A stretch of 47,638 nt of DNA from Rhodovarius lipocyclicus (GCF_009900765.1 NZ_JAAABL010000031.1:1-47638), one strand, 5' to 3'. Numbered from the stretch's first letter, positions 1-8,423 are shown. Notes: generated by a model from the sequence alone, not told the origin. Translations and numbers: made by a program.

Positions 1-111
1 TTCTTCGCCAAACTCAAGGAATTCAAACGGATCGCACTGCGTAGCGACAAAACAGACAGCTCATTCGCCGCCATGATCTATCTCGCCGCAGCCGTCATAC
101 GGTCACGATGA
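1..111 (+). CDS. IS5-family transposase, C-terminal fragment (cut by window edge)
   Basis: The window opens inside a reading frame that ends at 109-111 and encodes 36 residues. The peptide contains KLKEFKRIALRSDKTDSSF followed by a hydrophobic tail, the usual C-terminus of IS5-type DDE transposases (R-I-A-x-R-x-D-K followed by small hydrophobic residues). The DDE catalytic residues lie outside the window. Codon use is visibly less GC-rich than in the genes that follow, which fits a mobile element. The right end of the element is probably within about 15 bases after the stop, because the pyrC-side terminator starts at 127. No inverted repeat can be confirmed without the other end. Family assignment is fairly secure, subgroup is not. 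Confidence 0.7.
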   Translation, partial: FFAKLKEFKRIALRSDKTDSSFAAMIYLAAAVIRSR

Positions 112-126
112 ATCTCAACAAGCCCT

Positions 127-160
127 AAAAAAAGGCGCCCAACCTGCCAGGATGGGCGCC
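127..160 (-). terminator. Rho-independent terminator of the dihydroorotase gene
   Basis: An 8-bp stem (134-141 with 153-160, GGCGCCCA/TGGGCGCC) is followed on the minus strand by a run of seven T (127-133). It lies downstream of the minus-strand amidohydrolase ending at 260, with a diverged repeat copy in between. Confidence 0.8.
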
Positions 161-168
161 CACTGCTC

Positions 169-250
169 GGGGTCCAGGGCCGCTACGGTCCTGGCGGGGA
201 TGCAAGGGGCAGAGCCCCTTGCTTGGGGGTGCAGGGGGCAACGCCCCCGC
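169..250 (-). repeat. Diverged copy of an interspersed GC-rich repeat
   Basis: Read on the minus strand, this stretch holds GGGGCTCTGCCCC, then CCCCGCCAGGA, a short spacer and GGCCCTGGACCCC. This is the same order of blocks as the near-identical copies at 18522-18590 and 47538-47606, but with several substitutions. It fills the space between the dihydroorotase stop and its terminator, so it would be transcribed as part of the 3' untranslated region. Confidence 0.6.
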
Positions 251-259
251 CTTCCCCCT

Positions 260-1576
260 TTACCGGAACCTCACGCCCGCGCCCTTCGGCGCCCCCTGCA
301 CCTCGTCTTCGCGCATCGCCACCTGCCCGCGGATGATCGTGGCCACCGGCCAGCCATGGCAGGTGTAGCCGGCGAAGGGCGTCCAGCCGCAGGGGCTGGC
401 GATCCAGCTTTCCTCGATGGTGCGGGTCTTCTTCATGTCCACCACGGTGAAGTCCGCGTCGTAGCCCATGGCGATGCGGCCCTTGCCCACCGCGCCATAG
501 ACGCGCGCGGGCCCGGCCGCCATCACATCGGCCAGGCGGGACAGGGACAGCCGCCCGGCGCTGACGTGGTCGAGCATGATGGGCAGGATGGTCTGCACGC
601 CGGTCAGCCCGGCGGCGGTGGCGGGCCAGGGGCGTTCCTTGGCGGCGCGGGAATGGGGCGCGTGGTCGCTGCCCACCACGTCGATGGTGCCGTTGGCCAT
701 GGCGGCCCAGGCCGCGTCCTTGTGGCGCGCGTCGCGGATGGGCGGGTTCATCACGGCATAGCCGCCCAGGCGGTCATAGGCCTCGTCGGTCTGGGTCAGG
801 TGGTTCAGCAGCACCTCGACCGTCGCGATCTCCCGCGCCTGGCCCAGGAAATCCAGCTCCTCGGCGGTGGACACGTGCAGGATATGGCAGGGCCGGCCGG
901 TCTTGCGGGCCAGCGCCACGATGCGCCGGGTGCCCAGCGCCGCGCATTCCACATCGCGCCATTCGGCGTGCAGGCGGTGCGGGCCGCCGGCCTCATAGGC
1001 GGGCTTGCGGGCCTGCAGGCGGAACTCGTCCTCGGAGTGATACGCGATCGGCCGGCGGCCGCTGCGCATCGCGCGCTCCAGGCTGGCATCGTCGGCCACC
1101 AGCAGGTCGCCGGTGGAGGAACCGGCGAAGATCTTCACCGCGCAGACATTCTCCTCGGTCTCCAGCCGGCCGAGGTCGTCCAGGTTCTTCATGCTGCCGC
1201 CGACATAGAAGCCGATATCGGCGTAGCTGCGGCCCTGGATGTAGTCGCGCTTCCAGGCCAGCTGCTCGGTGCTGGTGATGGAGGGGGTGGTGTTCGGCAT
1301 GTCGAACACGGTGCACACGCCGCCCAGGATCGCCGCCTTGGTACCGGTGGCGATGGTCTCCACGGCCGGGTCGCCGGGGTCGCGCAGGTGCACATGGGCG
1401 TCGATGATGCCGGGCAGCACCGTCAGGCCGGTGACATCCACCACCTCATCGGCGCTGGCGCCCGCCAGCCCGCCGATGGCGGCGATGCGGCCATGGGTCA
1501 CGCCCACATCGGCCAGGGTCTCACCCCAGGGCAGCACCAGGCTGCCGCCCTTCAGGATCATGTCGAAATGCGGCAT
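260..1576 (-). CDS. pyrC: Dihydroorotase-type cyclic amidohydrolase
   Basis: A 438-residue amidohydrolase of the class I dihydroorotase / hydantoinase group, which interconverts carbamoyl-aspartate and dihydroorotate in cytoplasmic pyrimidine synthesis. The metal-binding motif DAHVHLRDPG is at residues 59-68 (His61, His63), the bridging Lys is probably Lys148 in AVKIFAGSSTGD, further ligands are His180 and His234, and Asp304 sits in GSDHAPH. The motif HxHLRDPG favours dihydroorotase over hydantoinase or allantoinase, but class I relatives are hard to separate by eye, and some alphaproteobacteria carry a second non-biosynthetic copy. The start at 1576 is preferred over a longer frame because AGGGGTGAG lies just upstream and homology begins here. 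It is monocistronic, with its own terminator at 127-160. Confidence 0.8.
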   Translation of the reverse strand: MPHFDMILKGGSLVLPWGETLADVGVTHGRIAAIGGLAGASADEVVDVTGLTVLPGIIDAHVHLRDPGDPAVETIATGTKAAILGGVCTVFDMPNTTPSITSTEQLAWKRDYIQGRSYADIGFYVGGSMKNLDDLGRLETEENVCAVKIFAGSSTGDLLVADDASLERAMRSGRRPIAYHSEDEFRLQARKPAYEAGGPHRLHAEWRDVECAALGTRRIVALARKTGRPCHILHVSTAEELDFLGQAREIATVEVLLNHLTQTDEAYDRLGGYAVMNPPIRDARHKDAAWAAMANGTIDVVGSDHAPHSRAAKERPWPATAAGLTGVQTILPIMLDHVSAGRLSLSRLADVMAAGPARVYGAVGKGRIAMGYDADFTVVDMKKTRTIEESWIASPCGWTPFAGYTCHGWPVATIIRGQVAMREDEVQGAPKGAGVRFR

Positions 1577-1650
1577 CGGCTCACCCCTGCTCTCTGAATT
1601 CGGGGCGGAAATTGCGCCGGGTGGGGCGGAAAATCCAGCCACCGGACAGG

Positions 1651-1683
1651 GAAAACCCGCCATCCCGGCGAAGGGATGGCGGG
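1651..1683 (-). terminator. Rho-independent terminator after the DUF4394 gene
   Basis: A perfect 11-bp stem (1656-1666 with 1673-1683) with a 6-base loop is followed on the minus strand by TTTTCCC. It is placed to stop transcription from the DUF4394 gene before the dihydroorotase gene. The rest of 1577-1870 is GC-rich with no credible gene. Confidence 0.7.
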
Positions 1684-1870
1684 TGCGGGGCCCGGCGGCC
1701 GGAACCGGATGGGGGGTGGGGAGTGCGGGAGCCCCCGGGGAGCGGGCCTCGGGCCCCGCGCTTTCCCCCGCCTGGCGGGGCCCCGGCCGGCGGTGTCGCC
1801 ATTGCCGGCCGCCACGCGGGGGCGCGCGGTCGCGGCGCCCCGATAGGCGGGGCCGCCGTGAAGCCGGAGT

Positions 1871-2656
1871 TCACCGCATGGCGGCGATGTCGATCACCTC
1901 GGCCCCGCGCGGCAGGTTCATCACCGGGCCCAGCGTGGCCATGGCGCCGCTTTCCAGGTTCAGGGTGTGCAGCGCCCCGCTCGAGAAGACGAAGCCCGTA
2001 TTGGCGGTGCCTTCGGCCAGGATGTCGAAGGCGAAGGCGGTGGGCAGGGGCATGGACAGCGCCGCGCGCCGGGCCTGCACGCCGTCATTGGGTGGGTTCT
2101 GCACGTTCAGCGCGTTGGCCGCGGCGTCCAGCGTCAGCAGCATGGTCGCGGTCGCACCCGGCTGGGAGTTGGTGTAGGCGCCGGCCAGCACGCGCGGCGC
2201 GGCATCCTGGGTGGGGCCCGGCGCGTTCTTCAGGCGGCCGTCCACCACGGCCTCACCGGTTTCCACGTTCACGCGCAGGTTCTGGCCATCCAGCCCCATC
2301 ACCCGCAGGCGGTTGGCGACCGGGTTGAAATCCACGATGGCGCGGCCGGCGGGCTGGAAGGCGGTGTTGAGCTGGCTGACGCGGGTGGCGCGGCCAGTGG
2401 CGGGGTCGATCATCACGATCTGGCCGCTGTCGGTCACACCATACAGGCGGCCGTCCTGCGGGCGCTGGTCGATGCCCACCACGGCGCCGGCGGCCCCGGT
2501 GATGCGCACCGGCGCGCTGGCGCGGCGGGTGGCGCTGTCGATGCGGACCAGGCGGCTGTCGCTGGTCAGGGCCACCAGCGTGGCGGCCTCGGCGGCCGTG
2601 CCCATGGTGGCGAGGGCGGCGATGCCGGCGAGAAGCATGTTGCGGAAGCTGTTCAT
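1871..2656 (-). CDS. Secreted DUF4394-domain protein
   Basis: A 261-residue protein with a clear Sec signal peptide (hydrophobic residues about 8-20, then ATAAEA-type cleavage near residue 27). The mature part has the DUF4394 pattern: LVALTSDSRLVRID at the start, GIDQRPQDGRLYGV, and V-D-F-N-P-x-A-N-R-L-R-V-M, which suggests a beta-propeller-like repeat fold. Family members are exported and uncharacterised. The start at 2656 is chosen because AGGAGA lies 8-9 bases upstream and the signal peptide begins there; a longer frame reaching 2728 adds an arginine-rich stretch that would spoil the signal. It is flanked by a terminator at 1651-1683 and appears to be a single-gene unit. No enzymatic motif is visible. 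Confidence 0.75.
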   Translation of the reverse strand: MNSFRNMLLAGIAALATMGTAAEAATLVALTSDSRLVRIDSATRRASAPVRITGAAGAVVGIDQRPQDGRLYGVTDSGQIVMIDPATGRATRVSQLNTAFQPAGRAIVDFNPVANRLRVMGLDGQNLRVNVETGEAVVDGRLKNAPGPTQDAAPRVLAGAYTNSQPGATATMLLTLDAAANALNVQNPPNDGVQARRAALSMPLPTAFAFDILAEGTANTGFVFSSGALHTLNLESGAMATLGPVMNLPRGAEVIDIAAMR

Positions 2657-2747
2657 CTGTCTGGCTCTCCTGCTGCGCGGGGCGCGCGCGTCGCCCCGAT
2701 GCGGGAATGACGGCGCGCGCGGGGCCATGGATGCAGGCGGGCGGGAA

Positions 2748-3056
2748 TTATTCGGGCGGGGGCTGGCCGATCACCCCGGCCTCCAGCTCCGCCTCCACCA
2801 AGCTCGCGCATTCCAGCAGCAGGGCGGGCAGCAGCAGGGTGCCCTCGGCGAGCGACATGCCGGGAATGCCGGACAGACGAATGGAATCGAGTAATGCTTC
2901 GAGTTCGTCACGCAGGCGGGCGGCATAGGAGTAAGGATCGAGGGAGGCAGCGGCAGTCTCACGCATCGCGCAGAGCAGAATATCCCGGATGCGTTGAGAC
3001 AGTTCTGGATCCTGCTCCGTCACATGGTCCTCTTTCCCGCTGGCGCTCAGCGTCAT
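2748..3056 (-). CDS. Small hypothetical protein
   Basis: A 102-residue, acidic, Leu/Ala-rich protein that I do not recognise. The sequence is predicted to be mostly helical (RIRDILLCAMRE, RLRDELEALLDSI) and ends in a Pro-rich tail. It has no signal peptide or membrane segment. Two starts are possible: ATG at 3056 with GGGGA directly upstream, or a GTG about 11 codons inside preceded by AGAGGA at short spacing. It is separated from the DUF4394 gene by 91 bases and from the CHAP lipoprotein gene by 158 bases. A TTGACA hexamer on the minus strand at 3149-3154 could be a -35 element, but no good -10 follows. Coding status rests on frame length and codon bias only. Confidence 0.5.
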   Translation of the reverse strand: MTLSASGKEDHVTEQDPELSQRIRDILLCAMRETAAASLDPYSYAARLRDELEALLDSIRLSGIPGMSLAEGTLLLPALLLECASLVEAELEAGVIGQPPPE

Positions 3057-3214
3057 TCCCCATTGTGCAGCAATACGTGCCGCCAGCCCGGGAGAATGAT
3101 TTCAAGGAACAATGAAGATCGGCCGAAGTTCTGCCCAGCCCGAATAGATGTCAATCGGATTTAAATGCGACTTGAATGAGTCACATTGCCGCGATCACGG
3201 TTATTACAACACGC

Positions 3215-3763
3215 TCACCCGCCGGCCATCACCAACCGCGGGGAGACGAAGCCCTGGGTGACAAAGACGGTGTTGCCGTAATCGCGCACCGGCGGATACC
3301 AGACCCGCACCCGGGACCAGTCATTGGCGGCCGAGACATCCAGCACCGGCTGGTCCTCCGCCACCCGCCCGCGCGAACCGCCGCCGGCCTCGGCCCAATT
3401 GGCGTGGTCCACCCGGATCTCGCGGTCCGAGATCACGCGCCGCACGACGGACAGATGCCCCGATGGCAGGCGCCGGGTGCGGGCGAAGACCAGCACGTTG
3501 CGGGGCTGGGGCTGGCGCCCGCGCAGATAGCGGCCGGAGGCGGCCTCCCACCACTGCCAGGCATCGCCGCGCAGCTCGATACCGCTGCGCGCGCGGGCAT
3601 AGGGCACGCAGGAGAGGTAGCCATCGCCGTAATCGGGCACGCCCGCGATGGTGGGGGCGCGGCGCACCGGCCCGGGCCCGCCGCAGGCCGTCAGCCCCCC
3701 CGTCAGCCCCAACGTGACAAGCAGCCCCGGCATCGCCAGGGACCGGCGCGAAACCTGATCCAT
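3215..3763 (-). CDS. CHAP-domain lipoprotein, probable cell-wall amidase/peptidase
   Basis: A 182-residue protein with a lipoprotein signal: basic start, hydrophobic stretch, and lipobox LTAC with the lipidated cysteine at about residue 27. The mature part resembles CHAP domains: nucleophile Cys52 in YLSCVPYAR, DAWQWWEAA, then SGHLSVVRRV with the probable catalytic His103, and VDHANW near residue 120 in place of the common EANW. CHAP enzymes cleave peptidoglycan amide bonds, so a periplasmic wall-remodelling role is likely. The second ATG (3763) is preferred because GGGGG sits six bases upstream; an ATG two codons earlier is too close to it. It stands alone between the hypothetical gene and the hybrid kinase. 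Confidence 0.75.
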   Translation of the reverse strand: MDQVSRRSLAMPGLLVTLGLTGGLTACGGPGPVRRAPTIAGVPDYGDGYLSCVPYARARSGIELRGDAWQWWEAASGRYLRGRQPQPRNVLVFARTRRLPSGHLSVVRRVISDREIRVDHANWAEAGGGSRGRVAEDQPVLDVSAANDWSRVRVWYPPVRDYGNTVFVTQGFVSPRLVMAGG

Positions 3764-3875
3764 GCACATCCCCCGATGGCACCGCCCGCCCTTTCCCCGG
3801 CGGGTGGCGCCATGCGCTTACCCATGGCTTCCCCCGAAGCCACCGGCCCTTCCTTAGCATGCCGCGCGCGGATGA

Positions 3876-6035
3876 TCAGGCCGTTTGTCGCGCGGGAAGC
3901 AGCAAATCCATGATGCGTTCGGCCAGCACCTCGGGCGCCACCGGCTTGCGCAGCACCTGGATGGGGCCGGTGCCGGAGGCATGGTGCAACTCATCCTCCG
4001 CCTCGGCCACGAAGCCCGTGACCAGCACGGCCGGCAGGCCGGGGCGCTGGCGCCGCGCCTCCTCGATCAGCTTCACGCCATCCATGCCGGGCATGGACAG
4101 GTCCGTCACCAGCACATCCACCCTGGGGTCGGCCGAGAGCGCGCCCACCGCCTCCAGCGCGCCAACCGCCGTGACGACCATATGGCCCCGGTCCCGCAAC
4201 CCGGCGGCCAGCACCGCCAGCACTTCCGGCTCATCGTCCACCAACAGGATGTGGCAGCGCCGCTCCTGGCGGGAGGGCATCGAGCCGAGCGGGCGCGTAA
4301 CGGAGCTGATGGCTGCCGCGCGCGGCAGCCACAGGGTCACGCGCGTGCCCTCGCCGGGGGCGGAATGGATTTCCATGGCCCCGCCCGACTGCTCGCAGAA
4401 GCCCTGCGCCATGGCCAGGCCCAGCCCGGTGCCCTGGCCCTTCTGCTTGGTGGTGAAGAAGGGCTCGGTGGCGCGGCGCAGCGTTTCGGCATCCATGCCG
4501 GCGCCATTGTCCGCCACCTCCAGCCGCACATAGTGGCCCGGGGCGAGGCCCTGGCGGTTGTCTTCCTCCATGATGACGGCGGCGGCGGAAAGCCGCAGCT
4601 CTCCCCCGAAGCTGGCCATCGCGTCCCGCGCGTTGATCGCCAGGTTCAGCAGCACGGTTTCCAGCTGCGAGCGGTCCGCCAGCAGCGCCGGCAGCCCGGG
4701 CGGCATGGAGACGGCGACCTTGATCGAGGCGCCCAGCGAATGGGCCAGCACCTCCCGCACGCCCTCCAGCAAGGCGGGCACGGGCACGGGCTCGGCTTCC
4801 AGATTGTCGCGCCGGGCGAAGGCGAGCAGCCGCCGGGTCACGGCGCCGCCGCGCTCCGCGGCCTCCGAGATCAGCTGCGCCAGGCGGTGCAGCGCCGGGT
4901 CCTGGCTGCGCTTGATGATCAGCCGCGCGCCGCCGAGCACCGCCTGCAGCACATTGTTGATGTCATGCGCGACACCGCCTGCCAGCCGGCCCAGCGCCTC
5001 CATCCGCTGGCCCTGGGCCAGGGTTTCCAGGGCTGCCTCATTCTCCGCCCGCGCGGCGTCCAGCGCCTCCAGCGTGCGCCAGCGCTCGGCGAACAGGACG
5101 CCGAGCAGCAGGGCGGCGGCCGACAGCAGCATGATGACCAGCGCCGCGACATAGGCCGCGCGGCGCAGCCCATCCACGGCCGCCAGCTCGGTTTCCGTGT
5201 CTAGCGCCACCACCAGCACCAGCGGCGCCTGGCGCATGACGCGATAGCCGATCAGCTGCGGGCGGCCGCCTTCCAGCGGCTCCGACACCTCCAGCTGCCC
5301 GCCGCGCGCCAGGCGGATGGCCCCCAGCACCGGATGGGCGGAGCCGATGCGCCCGGTGCGGCCCGGCTCGCGCTCCCGCGAATCGGCCAGGATGGCGCCG
5401 TCGCGCCGCAGCAGCAGCCCCACGCCCCCCTGCCCCAGATTGATCGCGGCCAGCCGGCGGGAGACCAGCAGCGGGTTCATCGAGACCATGGCGACACCGA
5501 TGATCTCCCCGGCGCTGTCGCGCAGCGGGCGGGAGAAGATCAGCGCCCAGCGGTTGGTCACCCGGCTGAAGAAGGTCTCGGAGACATACAGTTCATTCAC
5601 CCCCGCGCGCGGGACGCGGAAATGCTCGGCATCGCCCACGAAGGCGTTGCCCGGCCCCACGGGGGGGGTCGCGGTCCAGCGCACCACCCCGTCCAGCCCC
5701 GCGATCGCCACCTGGTTCATCGCCAGGTCCCGCCGGTGGGCCAGGTTCAGCACCTGCTGTTCCAGCGCCAGCCGGCCGGCCTGGTCGCCCGCCTCGATCA
5801 TGCGCTGGCGGGCCACCAGCAGCTCGAACAGCCCCTCCACCTGGTCCACGACGCGGGACATGGACTGTTCCAGCGTCTCGGCACCCAGATTGGCGCGGGC
5901 CAGCGCGATGCTGATCGCCGAGCGTTCCTCCCGCTGGACCCAGGCCAGGGTGGCCCACCAGACAGCCACGGCCACGCCGAGCGCCGCGGCGACGGCCGGG
6001 ACCAGAAGGGCAAGGCGGCGGAAAGCGGTTCTCAC
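3876..6035 (-). CDS. Membrane hybrid sensor histidine kinase with fused receiver
   Basis: A 719-residue inner-membrane kinase. Transmembrane helices at about 10-32 and 293-316 enclose a roughly 260-residue periplasmic sensor of the double-Cache type (GLDGVVRW, FFSRVTNRWALIFSRPLRD). The cytoplasmic part has an H-box LAGGVAHDINNVLQ with phospho-acceptor His357, N-box around Asn464/Asn468, G1 DNGAGM (509-514), G2 GTGLGLAMAQG (535-545), and a C-terminal receiver with phospho-acceptor Asp645 in VTDLSMPGMDG. The LxGGVAHDINN box and receiver order match the NtrB/ZraS-like hybrid kinases common in alphaproteobacteria. There is no partner DNA-binding regulator next to it, so output may run through a distant regulator. 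The next gene upstream is divergent and encodes a small RMF-like protein. Confidence 0.9.
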   Translation of the reverse strand: MRTAFRRLALLVPAVAAALGVAVAVWWATLAWVQREERSAISIALARANLGAETLEQSMSRVVDQVEGLFELLVARQRMIEAGDQAGRLALEQQVLNLAHRRDLAMNQVAIAGLDGVVRWTATPPVGPGNAFVGDAEHFRVPRAGVNELYVSETFFSRVTNRWALIFSRPLRDSAGEIIGVAMVSMNPLLVSRRLAAINLGQGGVGLLLRRDGAILADSREREPGRTGRIGSAHPVLGAIRLARGGQLEVSEPLEGGRPQLIGYRVMRQAPLVLVVALDTETELAAVDGLRRAAYVAALVIMLLSAAALLLGVLFAERWRTLEALDAARAENEAALETLAQGQRMEALGRLAGGVAHDINNVLQAVLGGARLIIKRSQDPALHRLAQLISEAAERGGAVTRRLLAFARRDNLEAEPVPVPALLEGVREVLAHSLGASIKVAVSMPPGLPALLADRSQLETVLLNLAINARDAMASFGGELRLSAAAVIMEEDNRQGLAPGHYVRLEVADNGAGMDAETLRRATEPFFTTKQKGQGTGLGLAMAQGFCEQSGGAMEIHSAPGEGTRVTLWLPRAAAISSVTRPLGSMPSRQERRCHILLVDDEPEVLAVLAAGLRDRGHMVVTAVGALEAVGALSADPRVDVLVTDLSMPGMDGVKLIEEARRQRPGLPAVLVTGFVAEAEDELHHASGTGPIQVLRKPVAPEVLAERIMDLLLPARQTA

Positions 6036-6093
6036 GCCTGCGTGTATGCCATGCCACCGGGCACAACTGCCAGGGCATCATGACGGTGAAGTC

Positions 6094-6369
6094 ATGGCGC
6101 GGGCGCGATTGGCATGGCAAAAGAGCGGCATGCCCGAAGAAGTCGACCCCGAAGACAATTTCGTCACCGACGATGCCTACGCCGCTGGCCGCCGCGCCTT
6201 CACGGAGGGCCTGTCGGTGCTGCAGAACCCCATGGCCCAGACCGGCGACTGGGGCAAAGCCTGGTTCGCCGGCTGGCTGGACGCGCTGGCCGACGCCACC
6301 ACGGGCCACGACCGGTCCCAGCACGCCTTCCGGCGGCTGCTGCGCAAGGACCGGGCGGATCCGTTCTGA
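6094..6369 (+). CDS. Small RMF/CrpP-like protein
   Basis: A short protein (91 residues from ATG 6094, or 79 from ATG 6130). Its core AYAAGRRAFTEG, then NPM, then W-G-K-A-W-F-A-G-W-L-D-A-L follows the ribosome modulation factor/CrpP pattern: a basic helix with A-x-x-x-G, a conserved N-P pair, and a W-x-x-G-W-x-x-A motif. E. coli RMF dimerises ribosomes in stationary phase; many alphaproteobacterial relatives are uncharacterised. The frame is in normal codon usage and is not antisense to a known gene. GGTGAAG precedes the first ATG. It lies 58 bases from the divergent hybrid kinase start. Ribosome hibernation is an inference from motif only. Confidence 0.6.
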   Translation: MARARLAWQKSGMPEEVDPEDNFVTDDAYAAGRRAFTEGLSVLQNPMAQTGDWGKAWFAGWLDALADATTGHDRSQHAFRRLLRKDRADPF

Positions 6370-6374
6370 AGCGC

Positions 6375-6412
6375 TGGCGGGGAAAGCGGGGGCTTTGCCC
6401 CCACCCCGCCAT
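6375..6412. repeat. Short relative of the GC-rich interspersed repeat
   Basis: CTGGCGGGG followed by GGGGGCTTTGCCCCC forms a small hairpin and matches part of the repeat family seen at 169-250 and 18522-18712. It fills the gap between the RMF-like gene and the phosphatase gene and could act as a weak terminator, though no T-run follows. Confidence 0.4.
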
Positions 6413-6456
6413 GCCCGCTCTGGTCAGCGCCTCGCCGCTGCGTCATATGCACCGCC

Positions 6457-7080
6457 ATGCGCCGCTGGCTGAATGCTTTGTTCGTGGACCATGCCCTGTT
6501 CCGCCTGGTCTGGCGCAACTGGGGGGTGGTGGAGGCCGGGCGGCTCTACCGCTCCAACCACCCGTTGCCCTGGCAGATCCGCGCGGCGGTGCGCCGGCAC
6601 GGCATCCGCACCATCATCAACCTGCGCGGCCACCGCCAGGATTGCGGGGCTGACGCGCTGAGCCGCGCCGAGGCCGCGCGGCTGGGTGTCACGCTGATCG
6701 ACGCGCCCTTCGAAAGCCGGGGCGCGCCGCACCGGGACCGCATCGAGCGCCTGGTGGCGCTGCTGCCCAGCCTGCGGGAACCCATCCTGATCCATTGCAA
6801 ATCGGGTGCCGACCGCACCGGGCTGATCGCCGCGGTGTGGCTGCTGCTGCAGGGCCGCCCGCCAGCCGAGGCGATGCGCCAGCTCTCCCTGCGCTATGGC
6901 CATGTCGCCGCCGCGCGCACGGGCATCCTGGATGCCTTCGTGGCGCTGTATGCCAAGGCCTGGCCCAAGCCCTTCCTGCAATGGCTGCGCGAGGATTACG
7001 ACGAGGCCGCGCTGCGCCGGGATTTCCGCAGCCGCAGATGGGCGGACGCGATCACCGACGGGCTGCTGCGGCGGGAATAA
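6457..7080 (+). CDS. Tyrosine / dual-specificity phosphatase family protein
   Basis: A 207-residue protein with the cysteine phosphatase P-loop HCKSGADRTG: nucleophile Cys114 and phosphate-binding Arg120 are both present, so it should be active. Upstream, RLYRSNHPLP and GIRTIINLRG are typical of the bacterial DSP-like group (DUF442/Siw14-like and PTP families), which dephosphorylate tyrosine, phosphoinositides or inositol pyrophosphates. No signal peptide is seen, so it is cytoplasmic. The start is supported by homology from the first residues rather than by a good ribosome-binding site. It is convergent with the ion channel gene, with only 16 bases between the two stops. Substrate unknown. 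Confidence 0.8.
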   Translation: MRRWLNALFVDHALFRLVWRNWGVVEAGRLYRSNHPLPWQIRAAVRRHGIRTIINLRGHRQDCGADALSRAEAARLGVTLIDAPFESRGAPHRDRIERLVALLPSLREPILIHCKSGADRTGLIAAVWLLLQGRPPAEAMRQLSLRYGHVAAARTGILDAFVALYAKAWPKPFLQWLREDYDEAALRRDFRSRRWADAITDGLLRRE

Positions 7081-7096
7081 CCCCGGCGCACGCGCC

Positions 7097-8047
7097 TCAG
7101 TCCCCGCCGCCGGGCCCGCGCCCCCGGCTGCGCATGATCTCGGCGAAGCCGAACAGCAGCAGCAACTGCCCGGTCACCATCTGGATGGCGGCCAGGATGC
7201 GGATGCCGTCATCCACCGGCAGGAAATCGCCATAGCCCACCGTGGTCAGCGTCACGACCGAGAAGTGCAGCGCCTCGGAAAAGGTGAGCCAGGCGGCCTC
7301 TCCATGGCGCTGGAACAGGGGCTGACGCGAGAGGCCGTCGGCGATGCGGTAGAAGCAGCCGAAGGCCACCGCGATCATGGTGAACAGGCTGACATAGGTG
7401 GCCATCGGCACCATCAGGAAGCGCAGGCGCTTGGCCACCAGCGTCAGGATGGCGGCCACATCCACCATCAGCCGCACCACGTCGCGCACCGAGACGATGG
7501 AGATGGCCGAGATCACGCCCATCGCCAGGAACAGCGTGGCGGTCTGCACCGCCGGGCTTTCGCGGTTGAAGGGGGAGGACAGCGACAGCACCCCCACCAC
7601 CCCGCACAGCAGGAACCAGCGCAGGAAGCGCGGCAGATGGGTGATGTCGGCCTCGTTCAACCCCTCCGACGCCAGGCGCACCAGGGATTGCCGCCAGTAC
7701 AGGCAGGCGCCGAGAAAGGCCGCCACCGGCATCACGAACCCCACCGGGCGGGACCAGGGCAGCGCATCCGGAAAGGCGCTGCGGCCGATCACGACATACA
7801 GGCACATGTACACGGCCATGCCATTGGCCACGCCGAGCGCGAACAACATGCCCTGCGGAAAGACGAGATAGAGGGCCAGCACCGTGCCCACGGCCACCCC
7901 CAAGGCGGCCACGCTGAACAGCCAGCCCTGGTCGCCCGCGGCGGCCGCGACCAGCAGCATCAGGGAGGCCGTGACCACCCCATTCATCAGCGCCGTGCGG
8001 CGGCGCCGGCGGCGTTGGTGCCTGGCGTCAGCCACCCTGGCCCACAT
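7097..8047 (-). CDS. Potassium-channel-like two-TM pore protein
   Basis: A 316-residue membrane protein. The C-terminal quarter carries the selectivity filter TTVGYGDFLPV between two hydrophobic helices, the Ion_trans_2 pore signature. The preceding region contributes about five to six further hydrophobic segments with a basic N-terminus (an RHQRRRRRR-type run). The filter TVGYGD predicts potassium selectivity. There is no RCK/TrkA_N domain, so gating is unclear. The assigned ATG at 8047 overlaps the 3' end of the ridA-like gene by 20 bases; an alternative ATG at 7987 would avoid the overlap and start at the first transmembrane helix. The two genes probably share a transcript. Confidence 0.8.
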   Translation of the reverse strand: MWARVADARHQRRRRRRTALMNGVVTASLMLLVAAAAGDQGWLFSVAALGVAVGTVLALYLVFPQGMLFALGVANGMAVYMCLYVVIGRSAFPDALPWSRPVGFVMPVAAFLGACLYWRQSLVRLASEGLNEADITHLPRFLRWFLLCGVVGVLSLSSPFNRESPAVQTATLFLAMGVISAISIVSVRDVVRLMVDVAAILTLVAKRLRFLMVPMATYVSLFTMIAVAFGCFYRIADGLSRQPLFQRHGEAAWLTFSEALHFSVVTLTTVGYGDFLPVDDGIRILAAIQMVTGQLLLLFGFAEIMRSRGRGPGGGD

Positions 8048-8423
8048 CGGCGGCGGGCACGGCCGGCATGGGCGCCGGGATGGCCGCGATGCCCGTGATC
8101 TCGACCTTCCAGGCCGGGTCCACCAGGGGCGCCTGGATGGTCATGCGGGCGGGCTTGTTCGCCTTGTCCATCCAACGGTCCCAGGCGCGGTTCATCAGGG
8201 GGGCGTCCTTGATGTCCGCCAGCACGCAGGTGATGGACAGCAGGCGGGACTTGTCGGTGCCGGCCCCGGCCAGCAGCGCGTCGATCTGGGCCAGGATGTC
8301 GGCGGTCTGGCCCTCGGTATCCAGCGTCGCGTCATCGGCCACCTGGCCGGCGAGGTAGAGCACTCCGTTATGGGCAACGGCGCCCGACAGGCGGGCTTCC
8401 TCGGCGAAACGCTGGATGGTCAT
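8028..8423 (-). CDS. RidA family protein
   Basis: A 131-residue member of the RidA/YjgF/UK114 family, which hydrolyses reactive enamine/imine intermediates of amino acid metabolism. Visible family features are VAHNGVLYLAGQVADD at the start, TADILAQIDALLAGAGTDKSRLLS in the middle, and the P-A-R-M-T-I-Q-A-P-L strand carrying the Arg that binds the substrate carboxylate. Some subfamilies replace or lack the catalytic residues, and this one has a long Pro-rich tail after the core, so it may not be a canonical RidA deaminase. It lies downstream of ndk but is separated from it by a terminator. Confidence 0.85.
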   Translation of the reverse strand: MTIQRFAEEARLSGAVAHNGVLYLAGQVADDATLDTEGQTADILAQIDALLAGAGTDKSRLLSITCVLADIKDAPLMNRAWDRWMDKANKPARMTIQAPLVDPAWKVEITGIAAIPAPMPAVPAADVGQGG

